This document shows, piece by piece, positions 34,761 through 46,074 of a DNA stretch of 64,000 bases. The notes below the pieces were generated by a model. It was not told where the DNA came from. It made no database searches and was given only the letters and a program-made list of their open reading frames with translations. The stretch is from NCBI GenBank assembly GCA_025084515.1, contig JAJAGP010000043.1:620001-684000 (forward strand), written 5' to 3'. Position 1 is the first letter of the stretch, and each line of letters starts with the position of its first letter. Both the position numbers and the translations under genes were made by a program. Origin of the DNA: Ancistrus triradiatus (lineage: Eukaryota > Chordata > Actinopteri > Siluriformes > Loricariidae).

Positions 34761-35833
34761 TATAAGTAAGAATTTAAACTAAGTTACCTGATTAATACGT
34801 TGATAATAATAGATTAAATACACAGAAAGTAAATACAGAAATTCAAAGAGAAAATATTTAAAGAAAATATAATGAATGACATATAATAACACAACACTAT
34901 AGTAAATGAATGAGAATACAATATTATGAATATAATACACCAGAACATATAAAAACAATAAAATATAAGACAATAGTATAAATAATAAATAAAATATTAA
35001 ATAGAATAACGTAGAGAATATGAATGAGTGGGCATTATTTAGACCAGGTAAACAAAGTCACTGTAGGTTCTTGTGTCGTCAGCAGGTAGGCCAAGTTATG
35101 AATGGATGGCATTCTCAGTCAACTGGAGAAGGGGGAGGGAGTTGGGCTTAATAAGCAATCTCTTTAAGCAATTCCTCTTTAGAGCCAACATGCATCTCTA
35201 GATCCAGTTGATCGATTGACTTTCCAGCATCCACCCTTTGCTTACCAGATTTTTTTTATTCATATGTATAATAAAATGTGGAATTTTATATTACTGGACA
35301 GCTTGTTAGGATTCATTCATTCATTTTCTTAACCTCTTAATCCTGATCAGGGTTGCAGGAAAGCTAGTGTTCGCTGGCAGCACAGGGAACAAAGCAGGAA
35401 GAACCCTAGACAGGGTGCCAATCCATCGTAGGGCACTCACACACTAAGGGCACTTTATATTACAGCAATTAAAACAGAAATATTTAATTGTTTAACAAGT
35501 CTAGGTAGCGTTCTTGTCTCTTGTGCTTCCTATTTCACGATTGTTCTGTTGGTCTGTCAGGATTTTCTAGATCTAAACATTCTTATTCATTTTAATTAAT
35601 ACAGAAATATTTAATTGCTTAATGTCTAGGTAACTTAATAGTCACCTGCTCTCTCTCATTATACAGTTGTAATGCTGGTCTGTCAGGATTTTCTAGCTCC
35701 CAGTCTGTTGTGTGTTATTCCTCCTCTGAATTGTGCTCTTCAAAGCAAGTCTGAAGTCTAAATATAATTAAACCTGCAGAGCCTAAATCATTATTTATGC
35801 TAATAGACATGGTTACATTCCACCAGGAAGATT
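34761..35833. other. AT-rich intronic sequence with a fish repeat fragment
   Basis: 34790-35030 is very AT-rich. 35310-35460 (gatcagggttgcaggaaagc, then ccctagacagggtgccaatc) is a common teleost interspersed repeat. 35480-35720 contains two related stretches (tacagaaatatttaattg, then tctgtcaggattttctag), an imperfect tandem duplication. Confidence 0.45.
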
Positions 35834-36394
35834 ACCGTATTTTTCGGACCATAAGGCGCACTTAAAATCCTTTAATTTTCTCAAAAATCGACAGTGCGCC
35901 TTTAAATGCGGTGCGTCTAATGTATGAATTAATTCTGGTTGAGCCTTCTGACCTAGAACCGATTGTAGATGGTACACGGCGCTCATAAATCTGTCAAAAT
36001 GTTGGTAAGTTACGAAGCTTACGACCACCGTAGTGCGCAGCATAGCGGGGTAATACGGTATGTGCTTCAGCATTACGGTGTGCGCATTCATTCATTTATT
36101 TTCGAAGCGAATTTCAAACACAACGCTATCAGTCACGCAGTACAACATGGACATAGAGCAGCTGCGAGAGAATTCAACATTAACGAATCAATGGTACGGA
36201 AGTGGGGGAAGCAAGAAGACGCCCTGCGCCAGGTAAAGACCAAAATGAGCTTCCGACGGAACTTAAGCGTTTTGTTTCATTTAATGCGTCTTATAACCCG
36301 GTGCGCTTTATGTATGAAAATATACCCGTTAGCAGCCGATCGTTGATATTGCGTCTTATAATCCGGTGCGCTTTATGGTCCGGAAAATACGGTA
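35834..36394 (+). mobile_element. Pogo-like deletion derivative, copy 2 (561 bp)
   Basis: The ends TACCGTATTTTTCGGACCAT and (complement) TACCGTATTTTCCGGACCAT are near-perfect inverted repeats, each including the TA. It is inverted relative to copy 1, which lies 2.9 kb upstream. The internal deletion junction after the HTH is the same in both copies, so both descend from one deleted parent rather than from two separate losses. Confidence 0.88.
35969..36346 (+). CDS. Helix-turn-helix remnant ORF of a pogo-like transposase (125 codons)
   Basis: This frame is uninterrupted. Residues 46-98 (FEANFKHNAISHAVQHGHRA, then AAREFNINESMVRKW, then KQEDALRQVKTKMSFR) match the N-terminal Brinker/psq-type DNA-binding domain of pogo-like transposases. 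That domain binds the element ends. The part after residue 99 is read out of the terminal-repeat side and ends LAADR before the stop. The first ~40 residues come from sub-terminal sequence and may not be coding. One conserved Arg in RKWRKQED is Gly here. No DDE domain is present. If transcribed, it could in principle bind ends without cutting; expression is unproven, and chance survival of a short frame is likely. Confidence 0.5.
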   Translation: MVHGAHKSVKMLVSYEAYDHRSAQHSGVIRYVLQHYGVRIHSFIFEANFKHNAISHAVQHGHRAAAREFNINESMVRKWGKQEDALRQVKTKMSFRRNLSVLFHLMRLITRCALCMKIYPLAADR

Positions 36395-36487
36395 ATCCTA
36401 ACCCTAGATTTACTTCGGAAGTGTGCACATGTATTCACACCTATCAGGAAACTAGAAACGAATGATAAACTTTGTTCGTTATACATA

Positions 36488-36975
36488 CAGTACTGTGAAA
36501 AAGCCTTAGGCCGCCATTATACCACCATTGATTGAGCAATGGTATAATGTCCATGTATAAATATTTTTGATTATCTTTATTAGAATACAACCATAAAATA
36601 CAGGATACAGTATTTGTATCGAGTGGAAAAAGTGAAAAACAAAATCAGCTTCTATAGGCTACAGTGGAAAGTATTTAGTATGACACTTCATCGGGTTGCC
36701 AAGTTGACCCAAGTACAGTCCGAAGACCTTGATCAGGAATGGTCTTTTTGAAGAATAGCAGCCAATAAAACACTTTTACAGAAGAGGAATTGGTTGAAAT
36801 AGCTAAGATATGCTAAAGCTCACAAAGATTTGAATGCAGATCAGTGGAAATGAGTGTTATGGTCTGACAAATCCTAGTTTAAAATGTTTGATCATATGTA
36901 TGGTATATATGGTACATATGGTCACTATATCATTTCTGAAACAACAGATTGGCCTAAGACCTTTGCACATTACTG
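36488..36975 (+). mobile_element. Tc1-like deletion derivative (488 bp), TA on both sides
   Basis: The termini CAGTACTGTGAAAAAGCCTT and, on the complement, CAGTAATGTGCAAAGGTCTT are inverted repeats flanked by TA. A transposase remnant near 36795-36885 reads LRYAKAHKDLNADQWK and then VLWSDKS, the block of the first catalytic Asp. Stops and deletions remove the rest. Related copies lie at 45001, 61190 and 63294. Confidence 0.82.
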
Positions 36976-38979
36976 TATGCAGTGTCTGACAAGGACCTTT
37001 TCGGGGTTAAATTGGAATTATACACTCTATGCTCAATAGCCGTAAAACCATGCGAAGACAAGCAAATTTGTTATGTTGGCAGTTCTTTGGAGTGGACTCC
37101 CCTTTAATTAAACATGTTGAAACACATTTCATAACTACTTTGCCTAGAAAATTGATGAAGGACTTGAAAAAGACAGGCAGCAGAAATATGGCAGTTTTTT
37201 TGATGAGCCTTTTCCAAAGGGCCAGATGGCAATTCAAGGAGCATTTAATTAAAGCTATTCATATTTCTAAGACGCCCATAAGCACCACAAACAAATAATC
37301 CACATCGTCACGACTCAGGTAGGGACAATAAATGTTTGGAGTATTAAAATGTTGAGCTCGTTGCTTAGTTATTGATGCGTATTCTCAAATCAACACTTTT
37401 CTGTTGCCTATACACAACACAAGGGTGACAGTCAAATGACAGCTGCCTTATTCAGTAAGGAAAGGATTCTAGTTAGGACCCTAATAAGCAAAGCTTATGG
37501 CTGACACAAGATATAGACGTTTATACAAGTACAGTGTAAAGAGATCAATTTTAAATCCGGACCGACCACAAGCAGGTCTGCTCACTTGCGGAGGCTTGTA
37601 TGTGTGCACTTGTTCATCTGCTGGTTAAATCTGCTTTGGATCGGGTCGCATTAATTGCTCTTTTCACGCAGTCTATCGTGTGTACACACCTTTCGTGCTT
37701 TTGCACCTGCAGCCGTTCGCAAGCAATCTGCATGATCACACAGGTCTAAAGAAAACATCAGTGAATTTGTGGTCACGGCATTATTCAGAACCTCAAAAGC
37801 GTGAGTTCCCAGTTGCTACTGTAAAACGCACAACCACAGAGCTTACAAGCGGGGACTTGTTTGGCAGCTGGTAGGGAAGTTATAAAAAAGTGCAAAAGAA
37901 GGGCCGCAAAAAAAGTGAATTGTAGCTAAAAGCACAATGACAATCGAGCATTTTCCAAACACATACCACAATAAAGGTGTGGTTTTTAGTTGTTGTTTTT
38001 TCCAGTTTTCCAGGTTTAGCCTCTGACCTGTTATTGTCACCATTTTGGTAATACTGAAGTGCCTTTCAGGTTGGTACTCTATAAATTCTATACACAGAAT
38101 GTGGTGACTTTGCAGGTTGATGCCTAAATGTGGACAGTGTACTTTCCATCACTATGCAGATGTGTGCCACACCTAAACCCCCAGAGGCTCTTATGAACAG
38201 GTTCTTGAACACTCATGGTCGCGCAGCCACACCCACCACAGTAAAAAAAAAAATGCCAGAAATGATGTCTCTCTGAAGGATCTCAAAGTGCAAAGTTTAG
38301 AGATCAGAATGCCAAAAAGACGAGACAAGTGAAACAAAAGACAGAGGCAGATAAAGGAGGCGAGAGAACGTGGAACACTTCAGCTACACAGAAGCACACG
38401 GAACACATAGTCTCACTAACAGTAACAAGAGAGCTTTATTTGTAAATCCTGAATGGCAACAGAGAGCCACAAAAAATAGATCACACAATAGACCTGAGCT
38501 GACTGACAAGTGTCTTTGATCAATTCCATTGTAGTGTTTAATAGCTGAAAATGTGCAGTCATGTCTTTGTATTTTCTAAGAACAGCCCTACTTTTTGAGG
38601 TGTGGTAAAGCTTCTTTTCCCTGCTTTCATTGGTTGCTGGGCATGACCAATTCCTGTCGTTTCTGCCCCTAGGCTTGATCAGCCAAGGCTTTGATCAGGT
38701 AAAAGAGTATTGAGTGTTATCAAAGAAGTTAGAAAGGAACTATCAACAATACAACAATTCATGAAAACATTTTAAGTGCTATAGGGGAACTCTGAATTTG
38801 CCACGGCTTAGCCAGCATCCCCTTTACACCACCACTGGTGCTAAGGTGTTTGGCTGTAAAATGAGTTCTGGATATGCTTCTAACGTGAGATGGTCATGAA
38901 CAATCGTGAGAGCCGGGGATGTCGTCTTCACATTAAATCAGTAAAGACTCAGAACTGAAGCACATAGTGTTAATATAGT
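36976..38979. other. Intronic sequence without recognised elements
   Basis: 37020-37290 is free of repeats and rich in taatta-like motifs (cctttaattaaac, gcatttaattaaagc); it is a candidate conserved non-coding element. No exon is seen. Confidence 0.35.
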
Positions 38980-39760
38980 GTCATAAATATGATCTAAAGT
39001 ATCATCAGATCTTACTATAAGTAGATAAAGAGAACCAAATTCAACAAATAAGACCAAAATATTTTAGCTGGCCATTTATTTATTGAGGTAACTGAATATT
39101 ACATATCTGTGAGTGGCAAAATGTAGCAGTTGAAATAGAAGTTGAAGGTGAAAAATAACAATAAGAGTCATGCACTTTCAATCAATGAGCCAACAGTCAG
39201 CTGTGAGGACCACTGAAAAAGAGCTGTTGATGCTCATCAGGCTGGAAAAGCTTACAAAACCAGCTCTGAGAAGTTTGGTCTCCACCAGTCCACAGTCAGT
39301 CAGGTTGTGTACAAATGGAGGAAATTCAAGACCCTTGTTACCCTCCCCAGGTGTGGTCGACAAACAGAAATCACTCCAACAGCGAGGTTCGTAAAGCTAG
39401 GCTGACAGGGCTTAAACAGGGTAACTTCTAAGCAACTAATGGCCTCTCCAACATTGGCACATTTTAATGTTCTTTAGTGCACCATCAACAGAACACTGAA
39501 CAACAACGGTGTACACAGAGAAAGCAAATTGCTCTCCAAGAAGTACATTGATGTCCACTTGCAGTTTGCTACAGATTACGAGGCCAAGCCAGAAGGTCGT
39601 TGGTAAAATGTTTTGTGGATGATTGAGACCAAAATAGAACTTTGAGAATTATGTTTGGAGAAAGGAAAACCCTGCATTCAAGCATAAGTGTCTTATCCCA
39701 TCTGTAAAACATGATGGTGGTAGTATCATAACTTATTCCTGTTTTTTGTAATGGGCGTCC
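38980..39760 (+). mobile_element. Tc1-like relic, 5' two thirds, same family as 53.5-55.0 kb
   Basis: The sub-terminal repeat is shared (aagtagataaagagaacca, then gtgagtggcaaaatg). It is followed by transposase fragments: the HTH region near 39215-39320, the linker with GRQTEITPTAR near 39357, then at 39612 the first catalytic block reads WMIET where the family has WMDET. The Asp is therefore lost. The last readable block is KHDGGSIIT near 39708, and the rest of the element is absent. Confidence 0.82.
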
Positions 39761-40141
39761 TTGCTTGATGGGGTACCTAAGGGCTACTTACTGATACATT
39801 TGCAGTGTTTCTTTTAAATAATTCAAATAGTTAGCACTAGACACAGATTCAAATCGCTAAGCTGCCATGTGTGCCAGTTTTGACTTGATATTAACTTCTT
39901 GGCTAGCACTACTGAGGCAGAACAATTTACTACATGAAAGTAACTGAACCACATTAGTACAATCCTTAGCTCATTTAATGGAGTGTAACTTCTTTACAAA
40001 GTGGGTTTCAATTTTGATTATTAGATTTTTATAATAATACACTATTATATTGCACAGGTACAAAATCCATGCAAACAACCCTAAGTTCTAGCTTAGTACT
40101 AACCCTATGTTAGCTGACTAACATTAAGTACGGACTATGAA
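39761..40141. other. Unrecognised intronic sequence
   Basis: No feature is seen. Confidence 0.3.
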
Positions 40142-40255
40142 GTAGGGTGTCATGGTGGTTTGGGCTCTGGACTGCTATTTGGATGGGTGTGAGTTCAAAT
40201 CCCAGGTCTAATGAATGTCAAATGTTGGGCCATTCAGCATGACCCTTAGCCTCTA
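40142..40255 (+). mobile_element. tRNA-like SINE head, diverged
   Basis: 'gtagggtgtcatggtggttt ... ggctctggactgctatttgg ... gtgagttcaaatcccaggtc' has A- and B-box-like parts in the family order. The core is not recognisable. Confidence 0.45.
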
Positions 40256-40663
40256 ATAAACATAGATGTACTGAGTAACACCCAGCATATACTGGAATAT
40301 TTTATAAGAGAACTGTTTATATGTCACTTCTTCAGGAATCCCTATAGTGTAGAATATGTATTTCTGTATTAAAAATGGCACTCTGGCTGCAGCAATGCTG
40401 ATTAGTTTAGTTAGAGAATATTGTTTGTGTTCATGGAATAAAAAAAAAAATTCAAAACATTTACCATGTAGGTATGTAGACACTATAGAAGATTTGTCAT
40501 TTCATGTATATTTTGGACTGAGAAAGGTTGTTCTTTGGAAAAATGAGCTTTATTAGACATGATGAAGCTATGCACAATATGTGATACATCACAATATAGC
40601 CTGTTGTAAGTAGGCTGTGTGTTTTGTAGCTGTGGCTACATATTCTTCATATTCTCTGTTGTG

Positions 40664-40666
<3 letters not shown>

Positions 40667-40704
<38 letters not shown>
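40667..40704. repeat. (GT)n microsatellite
   Basis: About 38 bp of pure GT. Confidence 0.97.
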
Positions 40705-40707
<3 letters not shown>

Positions 40708-41463
40708 CGTGTGCTTCTAACCTCTGGCATTTTTAACAGTTCGTTTCGCACTCTGATGTCATGTTGTCACATTGGTTCAGACTGTTACAGACTGCCTGAA
40801 CTCTTCTGACTGCGAATGTGCCGCAGGAGTTATGAGTCACTGCTCTGCATAACAGTGCTCTAGCTGACCCTCGGCTACATTCCACACTCTGGGGCACGTC
40901 AACGAGCTTATGAAAAATAGGTAGTAAATGCATAAAACAAAAACACAAGCGCTCATTACTTCCCCAGACATAGAAATGGTTTTACATGAACATCATAGAT
41001 TCCCTTTAGTAATTACTAAGGCATTCGACTTGCTGTGTCAGTTTCATGACAAATCAGAACGACCCAAGGCACCTGACGTTCCACAGACGGAACCACTGAT
41101 AGTAAGAGATGTAGACATCCTACCCTGCAAAAACTCATCTCAAGGAGGTATCACCCCCACACCCTCGACCACAACTCATGGAGTCATGATAGCTGTTAAA
41201 CTCACCTTAGCATATCTTTCACGCTCATTTAGCTGACATTAGTGTAGTCTGGGGTGATGTGTGTATAATATCTTTTAACCTCTTGGTACAGAAACGCCCT
41301 CTAGCGGGCCTACAGGCAGGAGCATTCTGGCTTTAAAAATTAAAACGCTTAATAATGTAACATATTCTTAACACACAGTCCAACATAAATACCTGAATAT
41401 CAATTTTGAGCCATCTACATAAGACCATTCACCAGACATCTTCTAGAATAAAGGTTCCTTGGG
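40705..41463. other. Unrecognised intronic sequence
   Basis: A 102-codon open frame at 40928-41236 shows no family resemblance and no supporting splice context. Confidence 0.3.
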
Positions 41464-41649
41464 AATGTGGTGGCATAGAGGTTATGGTACTGGACTATGG
41501 ACCAGAAGGTCCAGAGTTCCAATCCCACCTCTGCCAAGCTACCACTGTTTGTTCCAGGAGTAAGGCCCTTAATTGCTTAGATTGTAAGAATCTATCAATT
41601 GTGAGTCGCGCTGGATAAGGGTGTCTACTAAATGACATAAATGTAAATG
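41464..41649 (+). mobile_element. SINE, plus orientation, good copy
   Basis: The A-box region atgtggtggcatagaggtta, the variant B box gagttccaatccc, and the core gtgagtcgcgctggataagg ending ctactaaatgacataaatg are all present. Confidence 0.85.
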
Positions 41650-42327
41650 TCCCTTTTGCACCTATGGCATGACAGCTGGATCAGTTTCCAGGCAGATCAG
41701 TTTCTAGTGCTTGGATAAACCCCTTAGAGTTACTGACACCTCTTTCACCCAATTGTACTCCCTCCGATGAATCCACAGATTGGTCACATGCCTCGACTGG
41801 TGGTTGTTGAGTGGAGTATGGAGGTGTGAAAAGAGGTCAGAACAAAAGCTCTCTGAGAGGCTGGGATTAGATAAAGCTCATTCCCTGAAAAAAAATAGTA
41901 ACATAACTCTGAAATGTTGCTTATATGTGTTTGTTCTATCACAGAGGACATAAAAAACTTGCACTCTTGATGTATAGTGACAGACTTCCTTTTTTTATTT
42001 TGTAGTTTTAAAGGTTATGGACACTTTGGAGAGGCTTAGTGACAAACAGTATAAAAGCTGTGTAACTCATGAATACTTTAATGTATCTGATCCAAATTTT
42101 GGACTTTGTCTTACAAGACCCCTATGAATTAGGAAATGTAGAGCATGACTGATTGTTCATCCCCAGCATCCACACATATATTATAAACCCCAATAATAAA
42201 ATTATTTTTTTTTTCTAGTTTCTTCTGTATATTATGTTCTCTAATGGAACCTTAATGCTGGGAATAAAAGCCTGGGGGTGAATGAATATTTTGGCCCAAG
42301 TGTTGGCCAAATGGATCTGCATAAAAG
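41650..42327. other. Unrecognised intronic sequence
   Basis: No feature is seen. Confidence 0.3.
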
Positions 42328-42790
42328 GGTGGCAGTACACTGAGCTATAATATTTTGAATGGCAATGATGCGTGGAGAAAGCCAAAAAGAACAGCTGTCC
42401 ATCTGGAATTTTCTAAAGATCACGTGGACAAACCAGAAGGTTATTACTAAAATGTTTTGTGGATGAATGAGACCAGAATGGAACTTTTTGGTTCAAATAA
42501 AAATGCTATATATGGAGAAATTAAAACATTGCATTCCAGCATTAGAATCTCATCCAATCTGTGAAACATGGTGGTGGTAGTATCATGGTTTTGTCCTGTT
42601 TTGCTGCATCTAGGCCAAGAAGACTTGCCATCATTGATGGAACCAAAAAATCTGAATTATACCAGCAAATTCTAAGGGAAAGTGTCAGGATATCTGTCCA
42701 TGAACTAAATCTCAAGAGAACATGGGTCAGGCAGTAAGATAACGACCCTAAGCACATAATTTGTTCTACCAAGGATGGTTAAAGAACCAT
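42328..42790 (+). mobile_element. Tc1-like relic, transposase core only, same family as 53.5-55.0 kb
   Basis: A fragment reads FSKDHVDKPEG near 42410. Then comes VLWMNETRMELFGSNKNAIY at about 42453, where the first catalytic Asp has become Asn. A frame change follows, and then the block KHGGGSIMVLSCFAAS at about 42565. The copy breaks off just after the region of the second Asp (near 42735). Neither terminal repeat remains. Confidence 0.82.
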
Positions 42791-44879
42791 TTGCACAAAG
42801 AGAGACCAATTAGGATGCTCTGTCACTCTCTTGGTCTCTCAGTTTCTCTCTTTCCCTTTCATTTGCTTCCTCTAAAAACAGTCAATTTCTGATAATCACT
42901 GTATATCATTTGCTGGACCCAAGGAACCCCTGTCAATATGCGAGAGCCACCCGAATAGACACCGGGAGAGGTGGGATGCGTGTTTAATGCTTTATGTGGC
43001 TGATTGAGTCTCTACTTCACTACATCCCAAAAGGCCTGCAATTATGGCACCAGTGTTTTGGCCTGCTTGACAGAAAGTGCACGTTTCCTCAAATAAAAAA
43101 GGGGGCCTGGTGCTTTAAATGAATGTGCTCTTATTAGAATCCCAGGCAGGCAGCAGAGGTGGCAGCGAGACCTTTCAGATAAATGAAATGCTAGCCATTG
43201 GGTTTGTGGTAAGTCTTTGAAGTACTTGCAATCTCATCAGGCATCCAATCTACTTAATTACCAAGGTAGGAATTAAGCAGTATGAAAAAGCACATAACAG
43301 TACCTGCCATCACATTGGCCGACATGTCGGTCAGCTGCACCAATCACAATCTGGAGCAAACTGCTTCTTTTTCCAAAGATGATGGATGGCCCGATGGCAA
43401 ATGCAAGATTAATGAACACTATAAAGGAGCTTTATCGCTTGTTGTGCTCCCTTAAACTCTATTTAGGTACCTTGTTTTGTCACTGCCCTTGGCATCGGTC
43501 TGGTAAAACTGCCCATGTTTTGATACGGCATACACAGCATGCCGAAACAAGCACTCAGCATCATACCCAAGTGACAATCCCTTTCTTGCTCCCCTAACAT
43601 GTTTTTCTTTTCTCTTGATGAGAGTGTTTTGCACTCTGTGAAAGAAGAGCTGTTGTTTTGCACCTGGGCAAATTCTGGGAAACGCTGAGATTAAGTCTGG
43701 AGGAGAAGTGTGGAGGGTAGTTTGCGTCTGTTTTTGTGTCACACTGTGGCATATAGGTCAAGCCCCCTTCATTTGTCTCCCTATGTGTTGCTTTGCTTTC
43801 CTAACTCAGTCCATACCTCTCAGCATGACCTCTGTGACCTCCTCACCAGCCAGCCACAGCACGCCGGAACCTGCAAGTGCCATCAAACTTAGTTTCGCTA
43901 GCCAGGCTTCTAGCTATATATTTTTTTCTCCACCATTGTGACTAATATCCACCTATTTTCACAGTCAGATGCTATTTAAGTAACGTCGCAAATGACCAAC
44001 CACAGCACAAAAGTGGGGATTAAAATGAAGCCTTAAGGTCCAGATGCCTGTGGGCAGATAACAATAATAATCCTGCATTCGTTCCAGCCAGAAATCACTG
44101 ATTGTCTGAGAGAGTTGGCGATTTAGCAGGACAGAAGGCAGGACAACCCATTGTGATGTGATTTGGCCTGAGTCAGTGATGCAATAAAAGTCTTTTGCTT
44201 GATGCTAATGACAAGCAAAGCCATGTCCATTAACCAATAGTACTCAAGGACAGTATTTCACATCATGTTTACTGAGGTTAAGACTGTTTCAAAGTCAGTA
44301 GTACATTCTCACAAGTGGTGGCTATTAAAATAGGAGAAGCCTATGTTCACATATGATTACTTTATTTCACTGGCCAGCCATAGCATTGAGCTTCCTATAT
44401 TCCTCTGGTAGAGTTACTGTTAGTCGCTTTGCCTTATATAAAGCGATTAATAACGCATCATGTTGTTTTATCACTGTGAGTTGTAAATATTGTAAACAAA
44501 TTGTAAGCCTTACTGGCCTGGATTTATTGAAGTTTGAGATCCCAGTTTAGCTGATTGACAGCTAGTTATGAGGTTATGCTCCTTTAACAGGTCGACCAAT
44601 CATCATTATAGTAGCCGTGGGTACATGCAGGGCAAATGTACACTGTCCAATAAATGCCTGGATCTAGAACACTGCATTCACTGAATCCCACAAATTTTCT
44701 TTCAAGCAACAATCTCTAGGTTTTGGGGGAAATGTTATACAAAATTTAGTTGGACGCTATGGCCACTAGTCCCACCTCTAAAGACAACTATTGTAAGTTT
44801 TCATACAAAAAGCCGTGTGCCAACATCAACCCATGTTTTGTATACTTTGTATTTACCATCCTGAGATGGTGAAGGAAAT
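42791..44879. other. Intronic sequence without recognised elements
   Basis: 42990-43205 has no repeat character and contains several runs typical of conserved enhancers (gctttaaatgaatgtgctct, cctttcagataaatgaaatg); it is a candidate only. The overlapping open frames near 43380-43940 are not recognised. Confidence 0.3.
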
Positions 44880-45000
44880 AATGTGCTCAACTGCTGGGCC
44901 CTTTAGCAAAGCGCTCAACCCACATTTTTTCCAATTGTACCTTGTATCAGTTGTAAGTTGTAGTTCTGGATAAAGGCATCTGCTAAAAAAGTGTAATGTG
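44880..45000 (+). mobile_element. SINE core fragment
   Basis: gctcaactgctgggcccttt, then gcgctcaacccacattt, then gtagttctggataaaggcat with ctgctaaaaaag give the 3' half of the family. The tRNA-like head is missing. It abuts a Tc1 relic. Confidence 0.6.
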
Positions 45001-45175
45001 TAGTACTGTGCAAAAGTCTCAGGCCAACAGTAGATTAGATGGAATTGTTCTAGCAATGGTATAACAACCATATATCCATATATGATTGTTTCTCAGTCTC
45101 TTTAGTAGAATACAAGAAGAAAATTAAGGAAATAAAGGAAATGTGCATATATATAAATAAAAAAAACAAACAAAA

Positions 45176-45186
<11 letters not shown>

Positions 45187-45243
<57 letters not shown>
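45187..45243. repeat. (AT)n microsatellite
   Basis: About 57 bp of pure AT, followed by imperfect tatata/cgtgta sequence to about 45310. Confidence 0.97.
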
Positions 45244-45249
<6 letters not shown>

Positions 45250-45446
45250 GTGTATATATATGTGTATTTACACGTATATATACGTATATATATATGTTTA
45301 TATATATAAATTGACCAAAAAAGAAAGAAAACCAGCCTCCATAGGCTAGCTGTTATTTTATTTATTATATTTTGTTATAAATATTTTTTATAAAAACAAA
45401 TTTAAGTTTTATATTTATATATTTATTTTTATATATGTTTTCTCTG

Positions 45447-45491
45447 TTATTTATTTATTTATTTATTTATTTATTATTATTATTATTATTT
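45447..45491. repeat. (TTTA)n(TTA)n microsatellite
   Basis: About eight ttta units pass into about five tta units. Confidence 0.95.
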
Positions 45492-45539
45492 CGTTTATGT
45501 TTAAATTAGCTCATTCTTACATATATCATATAAAGAAGA

Positions 45540-45735
45540 TGGGTCCTTTGATCCTCCCAAGGTTTCCTCCTTACACTGTTTAGGGAGTTTTTCCTTTCCA
45601 CTGTCACCCTAGGCTAGTTCAATTTGGGATTGGCCTTATAAATTTTAAGATAATATAAATTTGTAAAGCTGCTTTGAGAAAATGCTCCACTGTAAAAAAG
45701 TGCTATATAAATAAATCTGACTTGACTTGACCACA
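45540..45735 (+). mobile_element. 3' tail of a LINE-like retroposon, inserted in a Tc1 relic
   Basis: The blocks agggagtttttcctttccac, tgtcaccctaggctagttc, gtaaagctgctttgagaaaa and gtgctatataaataaatctg end in a short tgacttgact direct repeat. This is a very common teleost 3' tail with a short repeated end, typical of L2/CR1-like LINEs or their SINEs; the exact family is not certain. Related tails lie at 34563 and 56925. Confidence 0.65.
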
Positions 45736-46074
45736 GTGGAAAGTATTTAGTGCGGCCTCCCCTTACACTTGAGCAATATGGCAGCTTCATCAGGATACCA
45801 AGTTGACCCTTTTTACAGTCTGAAGAAGCCTGATCAGGAATGGTCTTTTGGAAGGATAGCAGCCAAGAAACCACTTTTTAAAAGGTGAACAGGGTGAAAA
45901 GGCTAAGATATGCTAAAGCTCAAAAAGATTGGAATCAGTGTAAAAGAGTATTGTGGAATGACAAATCTAACTTTGAAATTTAGGGGTAAAATCATAGATA
46001 GTATGTTTCATGGTGTATATGGTCATTATACCACTGATAAAACAATGGTGGCCCAAGACTTTTGCACAGTACTG

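Larger units (their letters stand above)
45001..46074 (+). mobile_element. Tc1-like relic with an AT microsatellite and a LINE-like tail inserted
   Basis: The termini are tagtactgtgcaaaagtctc and, on the complement, cagtactgtgcaaaagtctt. The two outer parts align with the 36488 element (shared phrases ccacagtggaaagtatttag, ccaagttgaccc, gctaagatatgctaaagctc). A transposase remnant near 45890-45975 keeps LRYAKAQKDWNQCKRVLWND, with Asp still in WND. Inside are an AT tract at 45187-45243 and an inserted retroposon tail at 45540-45735. Confidence 0.8.

Noticed and set aside
40928..41236. 102-codon frame considered as a later protocadherin exon
   Set aside because: It lacks the expected cytoplasmic motifs of the family and has no convincing acceptor or donor.
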